From Paramecium octaurelia (taxonomy: Eukaryota; Ciliophora; Oligohymenophorea; Peniculida; Parameciidae), in NCBI GenBank assembly GCA_905182995.1, contig CAJJDP010000157.1, positions 125,202 to 189,201 of the forward strand: a stretch of DNA of 64,000 nucleotides. Reading direction: 5' to 3'. How positions within the stretch are numbered: the first letter of the stretch is position 1; each line of letters begins with the position of its first letter. A program made the translations under genes and the position numbers. Under the pieces are notes generated by a model. The model made no database searches. It was not told where the DNA came from and saw only the letters and a list, made by a program, of their open reading frames with translations. This document shows positions 60,521-64,000 of the stretch, one piece after another.

Positions 60521-61528
60521 TCATTATTAATTAGGTAGGATGGACAGGATCACATCTGCAATCTTATTAAACTTTTCCAGTTGGTACTTCCTCCTGATTG
60601 CTGTCATGTTGAAACTTTTCAAAAGTGAAATCACCGGTAGGAATTCTGACAGACATTCCCTCAATTCCTCTTGATCTTCAATGTAATGTAAGGATGAGGG
60701 CAAGACCTGAGGAGATCGGAGCAAATTGATAGCTAGTAATATGGAAGTGGTGGCTAATAATGAGGAAGAGAACCTAATTTAGATTTTATAGTTACTTCAA
60801 GCATTTGATATCCAATAGGGACAATTCCAGAATCATGCGGGAGGCATAGTTGATTTTGTCACAAAGGTTGGCTCCTTGGATCTATCGTTCTAAGAACTTG
60901 AGTGGGGAGGTGTAGGTCAAGTTGAATTGGACGGTCAAGAGGATTTTGCTCTCCATTTCTAATTTGTTGATAAGGCTGCAGAAATACCTAAGATTTCTTC
61001 TTTGGTGTAGGCATTGTCACACACATGCACGAAATCCTTCAATTCAGGTGCATAGATCTCTTCGAATTTGGATGCTATGAATAAAGATGCAATCCCAACC
61101 AATTGTAGTTTGTTTCGCATAATTGTGTTCTTTGACAAGTAGCGATCGATTAGGTTGATTGTCAAATAAAGGGTTTCTGATTACAACTTAAATTTGAGAT
61201 GCACATCCACCAGCCAATCTATCAATATTGAACGCATCTGATTAGTGATATCCAATTATAAATTCATATAAAATGGAGTCTAACACATGAACTTATGTTG
61301 ATTGACACATAAGTAATCAAATATATCACCCACATACGGATTCACCAATTCTGGAGGTATAGTCTCCTCCTCCATTTTAAGAAGAGGCTTCGAACATATG
61401 AATTGTGAAGCAGAACGAGTGGGTATTCGTTAAATGTTTGTGAGTTCATTTCCAAACTATCTATTACGTGTGGTCATAAAGTTATTATATGACACTCTCA
61501 CATAATTGTTCTCGTTGTTCTGCTTCAT
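60521..61528 (-). CDS. B-type (mitotic) cyclin
   Basis: 318 residues after removing introns at 60959-60987 (29 nt) and 60774-60795 (22 nt). The cyclin box is clear: MRSILIDWLVDVHLKFKL, TLYLTINLIDRYLS, LQLVGIASLFIASKFEEIYA, then a second fold containing SPLKFLER and a C-terminal helix (MTAIRRKYQLEKFNKIADVI). It would activate a CDK1-like kinase at mitosis. Two in-frame starts exist: 61526-61528 and 61475-61477. The upstream one overlaps the stop codon of the neighbouring frame, so the shorter form (301 residues) may be real. No destruction box was identified with confidence. Its stop is 25 nt from the convergent kinase stop. Confidence 0.92.
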
Positions 61529-61965
61529 TAATATTTAAATTAACTGTTATAATTAAAAATTTTCATATTTTCATATAGATTGATAATCAGATCTCTATTC
61601 TCACAAAAGCACTCTCTCAAACAGTGAAATACCATCTCTCCCTCCTTCTTGAAGTTTAAGTCAAGCACCTCCTTCACTTACTCCTTGTATACTTAATTAA
61701 TGTTCAATCTCAAATATCAAGCATAATCATTAATATGATTGGCTGATACCTTAACAGCAAAGTAATTTTTTGCAGCTGAAACCTTTCATTTAGGGTTATC
61801 TCTGCATAATGTGATATTAACCATAAACTAATGGTTGTTACTTTAGTTAAACAGTTTAATATAAACTAAATCCTTCATTCTGTAATTCTGAACAATCCGG
61901 AGTGGGATTATTTTTATTTGATTCTCAGCTGACATAACATTACTATTATCTTAGAACTCTTACAT
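61525..61965 (-). pseudogene. 147-codon frame with two internal TGA codons
   Basis: From ATG at 61963-61965 to TGA at 61525-61527 one frame holds convincing protein sequence (AENQIKIIPLRIVQNYRMKD, KVSAAKNYFAVKVSANHIND, VKEVLDLNFKKEGEMVFHCL). It uses TAA and TAG as Gln, so it is nuclear code. Two TGA codons fall in frame at 61786-61788 and 61717-61719. All other TCA triplets on the plus strand here that I checked are out of frame. No intron of normal size and ends removes either one. Simplest reading: a recently inactivated gene, perhaps by TGG-to-TGA changes. Alternatives are recoding or unrecognised splicing. No domain recognised. Confidence 0.45.
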
Positions 61966-62664
61966 TTTGTAGTAAAAGGTTAATATGGTTCTATCTGAGT
62001 ATTGATATTATTTATACAGATATCTCAATAATATCTATAAAAAAATGAGGTTTCACTGATAATGATAATTATTATGAAGTGAAAAGTGTTGAATCACATC
62101 AAGTTCCAAAAATATATTTATCCCGCCTCCAAAACTTTTCTAACTCTTTTAAGCATACAATCAACAACCTTAGTAAATTTTAATTGTTCTTAAGGAGTCT
62201 AAACTTCTTTTACACATTCTGAAAAAATGACAATAGTTTTTCGATGAAATAGCTTACAAAAATTAAATACAAAAATATAATGAAATATTTACTATATTTC
62301 CAGTGATAACAATTTTTAAGGATACTTGAAAGAGAGACGTTTTAGCTGTGTGCAACTTCTTAAAAATATTTACGTTATAGGGTTTTTCTAATAAAAAGCG
62401 TATAGATAAGTAATTTCATCAAAATTAAGTTAAATTAAGCAAAATTTAGAATAATTTTCTCTTGATGTTATTGAATTTACTAGAAGGATTCATAAAATAA
62501 AATCATCATATAACTTCAATTATACATTTAAATGTAATAATATTTTTGGCTAATTTGTGTTTAAAGGTTACGTTATGTAAATATTTTTTTATTATTTTTT
62601 AAATGACTTTAGATTACTAAAATTTCAATTTTAACCAGCAAATATTTTTCAGTATATTTAATTA
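61966..62664. other. Intergenic region with weak coding-like fragments, 700 nt
   Basis: Mostly AT-rich. On the minus strand around 62090-62230 short coding-like fragments appear in different frames (for example KEVQTPQEQLKFTKVVDCML and FGGGINIFLELDVIQHFSL). I could not connect them into a gene. They may be exons I failed to splice or remnants of a decayed gene. Confidence 0.35.
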
Positions 62665-62937
62665 ATGCAAAATAGATATTTTATTTTTTTCATTATTATT
62701 ATTTCAAAATGTCTGAAAAAATCACCCAAGAAAAAATAAAATTGGAAAAAAGGTAAGGAAAGAACAGAATATTATTTTGATGAAGTTTAGAGAATAGATG
62801 AGAAATGGATGTTCTAAAATTGCAATCAAGAATTTATAAGGGAGCAAGATAAATAAAGATATATTTTTGAGTTTCATTATAAAAATTGTATTGAAGAGGA
62901 AAAATGTTGTATAATGATAGTAGCAAGAAGAAAATGA
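62665..62937 (+). CDS. Possible small membrane-anchored protein, doubtful
   Basis: A 90-residue frame: hydrophobic start (MQNRYFIFFIIIISKCL), basic stretch (KKSPKKKQNWKKGKE) and a tail with natural-looking composition (YYFDEVQRIDEKWMFQNCNQ, YIFEFHYKNCIEEEK). It ends at TGA 62935-62937, but an intron-like 27-nt segment starting near 62920 could extend it. Coding-like sequence in another frame (CNITGITMMNVNNF) occurs at ~63090-63130. The true structure is unresolved, and it could be non-coding. Confidence 0.35.
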
Positions 62938-63709
62938 TATATATAGGTAAAATATATAGTATTTGAATCTGTTTTTCATTTTAATAATTATTCAACTTAT
63001 TTCTTTATAATGATTGGTATGAGATTAAGAATATCAATCAGAATTAAAAAATTAATGTAAATGGAAAAATAAACTTCTTCTTTGCCTGTAAATGTAATAT
63101 TACAGGTATTACAATGATGAATGTCAATAATTTTATTTAACTTATGTGTATAAAGATATAAAATTATAAACAAATAAGGAAGAAAAGAAAAAGTAACGAA
63201 CCATAAGATAGTAAATGTATTTAGCTCTTAATTAACTTCCAAGTAATGGAAAATAGCCTCAGAATTAGGTAATTATATTAAACCTGCAATTTAAGTATCA
63301 TATTTTAGAATTTCGATTGATATGTATAACAGCAAGTTCTAGAGTGTCCTGATTTTCTCACTCAAACTGATTTGCTTTTTTATTTGATGAATAGCTTAAG
63401 TTATCGATTTAAGAATTTGTAGGTTAATTATTTATAGTAATTTAATACAAATAATATCACTACAGGAAATACTGAATCAAAAATATAAAAGTATGAAATT
63501 AATTAAACATATACATATAAATGTTTTTAAATGAATAAAATTAATATAACTAAAATAATTCAATTTTGTTTGAATTAGAAATATAATTTACTTTATATTA
63601 TTAAGATATTTTGAATGCAATATCACTAAAATTCAACAATAGTTTAATAGAATTATTTTTAATATGGTTAAAAATTATGATTTAAACAGAACAATCATTT
63701 ATAGAAAAA
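62938..63709. other. AT-rich region, 772 nt, no resolved gene
   Basis: Contains coding-like scraps on the plus strand near 63010-63260 that may belong to the doubtful gene before it, then a very AT-rich stretch likely to be the promoter of the secreted protein at 63710. No RNA gene or repeat is supported. Confidence 0.4.
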
Positions 63710-64000
63710 ATGAGAATAATGTTCATAATCACTATCATAGCTGTACTCTAATTAGAGTCAGTATCAAGTCTGTCAATCCATGATCGTGAATGTGAGAGAT
63801 ATTTGGAAAAATTTGGAGGACCAGATTTTCAAGATGGGGCAACCTTTTCAAAGGTTTCTTTATCTGGAGATGTTTCCTTTATTGCAGGAACAGCTAATGC
63901 AAAGATTGACATCAGTTATTTTGATTTTAATCTTTTTAATCATCCAATCTATTTTGGTCTTGTTAAAGAAGATGGTAAAACAGAGGATTAGGTTTGTCTT
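63710..64000 (+). CDS. Secreted or surface protein, N-terminal part (cut by window end)
   Basis: 97 codons are visible from ATG at 63710; the gene continues past the window. The N-terminus MRIMFIITIIAVLQLESVSS is a good signal peptide. The mature part begins SIHDRECERYLEKFGGPDFQ and is beta-rich with alternating hydrophobic residues (VSFIAGTANAKIDISYFDF). One Cys follows the signal peptide and another is the second-last residue seen. No family is recognised. Confidence 0.75.

Noticed and set aside
61525-61965. Mitochondrial insert explaining TGA as Trp
   Set aside because: The same frame uses TAA and TAG as sense codons, which are stops in the ciliate mitochondrial code, so it is a nuclear-code frame.
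62722-62979. Minus-strand hydrophobic frame of 85 codons
   Set aside because: Phe/Ile/Leu/Tyr-only composition is typical of AT-rich antisense DNA, and the plus strand there has a more natural protein-like frame.
1-64000. Many short frames under the standard code, and TAA/TAG read as stops
   Set aside because: Long conserved families (UPF1, VPS13, INTS9, aminopeptidase) run straight through TAA and TAG, so these are Gln and the short standard-code frames are fragments of larger genes.
1-64000. tRNA genes, rRNA, CRISPR arrays, transposase genes, telomere repeats
   Set aside because: I looked for T-arm/box-B-like sequences, regular direct repeats, transposase motifs and C4A2/C3A3-type telomeric runs and saw none that I could support.

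Overview
The window is nuclear DNA of a ciliate, almost certainly a Paramecium (aurelia-type) macronuclear chromosome. The reading frames show this directly. TAA and TAG occur inside every long frame, where glutamine fits (for example inside the UPF1, VPS13 and aminopeptidase B/LTA4 hydrolase families), and TGA is the only terminator. I placed 40 tiny introns of 18-32 nt, nearly all GTA...TAG or GTA...AAG. For the genes with resolved structures, the span minus the introns is an exact multiple of three. Genes are packed tightly on both strands, often 10-150 nt apart. There is no telomeric repeat at either edge, so this is an internal piece.

Layout. 0-9.5 kb: a SAM-like/cyclin-Y fusion (-), an LRR-ankyrin protein (+), two tandem paralogous secreted/membrane proteins (+) and a WGR-domain ATP-dependent DNA ligase (+). 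9.5-18.7 kb: a 3,064-residue VPS13 lipid-transfer protein with an internal PH domain. 19-25 kb: a ~2,000-residue coiled-coil protein (-) with an unresolved frame break at its start. 25.6-29.7 kb: an OTU deubiquitinase, a RING/TRAF-type E3 and an M1 aminopeptidase, all on the minus strand. 30-39.5 kb: a dual-specificity phosphatase, a small protein with an MGxC start, a basic unknown, a CS-domain ER protein, a Sel1-repeat protein, a multi-pass membrane protein with two PX domains and a STAS-like protein. 39.5-47.2 kb: UPF1 helicase (-), a protein kinase and two coiled-coil proteins (+). 47.9-52.9 kb: a 1,653-residue cysteine-rich surface protein (-). 52.9-55.4 kb: a disrupted gene relic and a gene-poor stretch. 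55.5-61.5 kb: an RpiB-like protein, Integrator subunit 9, a RING-H2 protein, a second kinase with EF-hand-like segments and a B-type cyclin. 61.5-64 kb: a frame with two internal TGA codons, a gene-poor AT-rich stretch with one doubtful small gene, and the start of a secreted protein cut by the window edge.

Functionally this is ordinary mixed eukaryotic housekeeping: RNA surveillance (UPF1), snRNA processing (INTS9), ubiquitin signalling (E3 and OTU side by side), membrane contact and trafficking (VPS13, PX protein), cell-cycle control (two cyclins, two kinases, a DUSP), DNA repair (ligase) and cell-surface proteins. I found no defence island, CRISPR array, transposon or operon-like system. 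The most unusual items are the WGR-ligase, the SAM-cyclin fusion, the TM-double-PX protein, the RpiB homologue without its catalytic motif, and the frame with two in-frame TGA codons. All family assignments are by eye from motifs; no database search was run.
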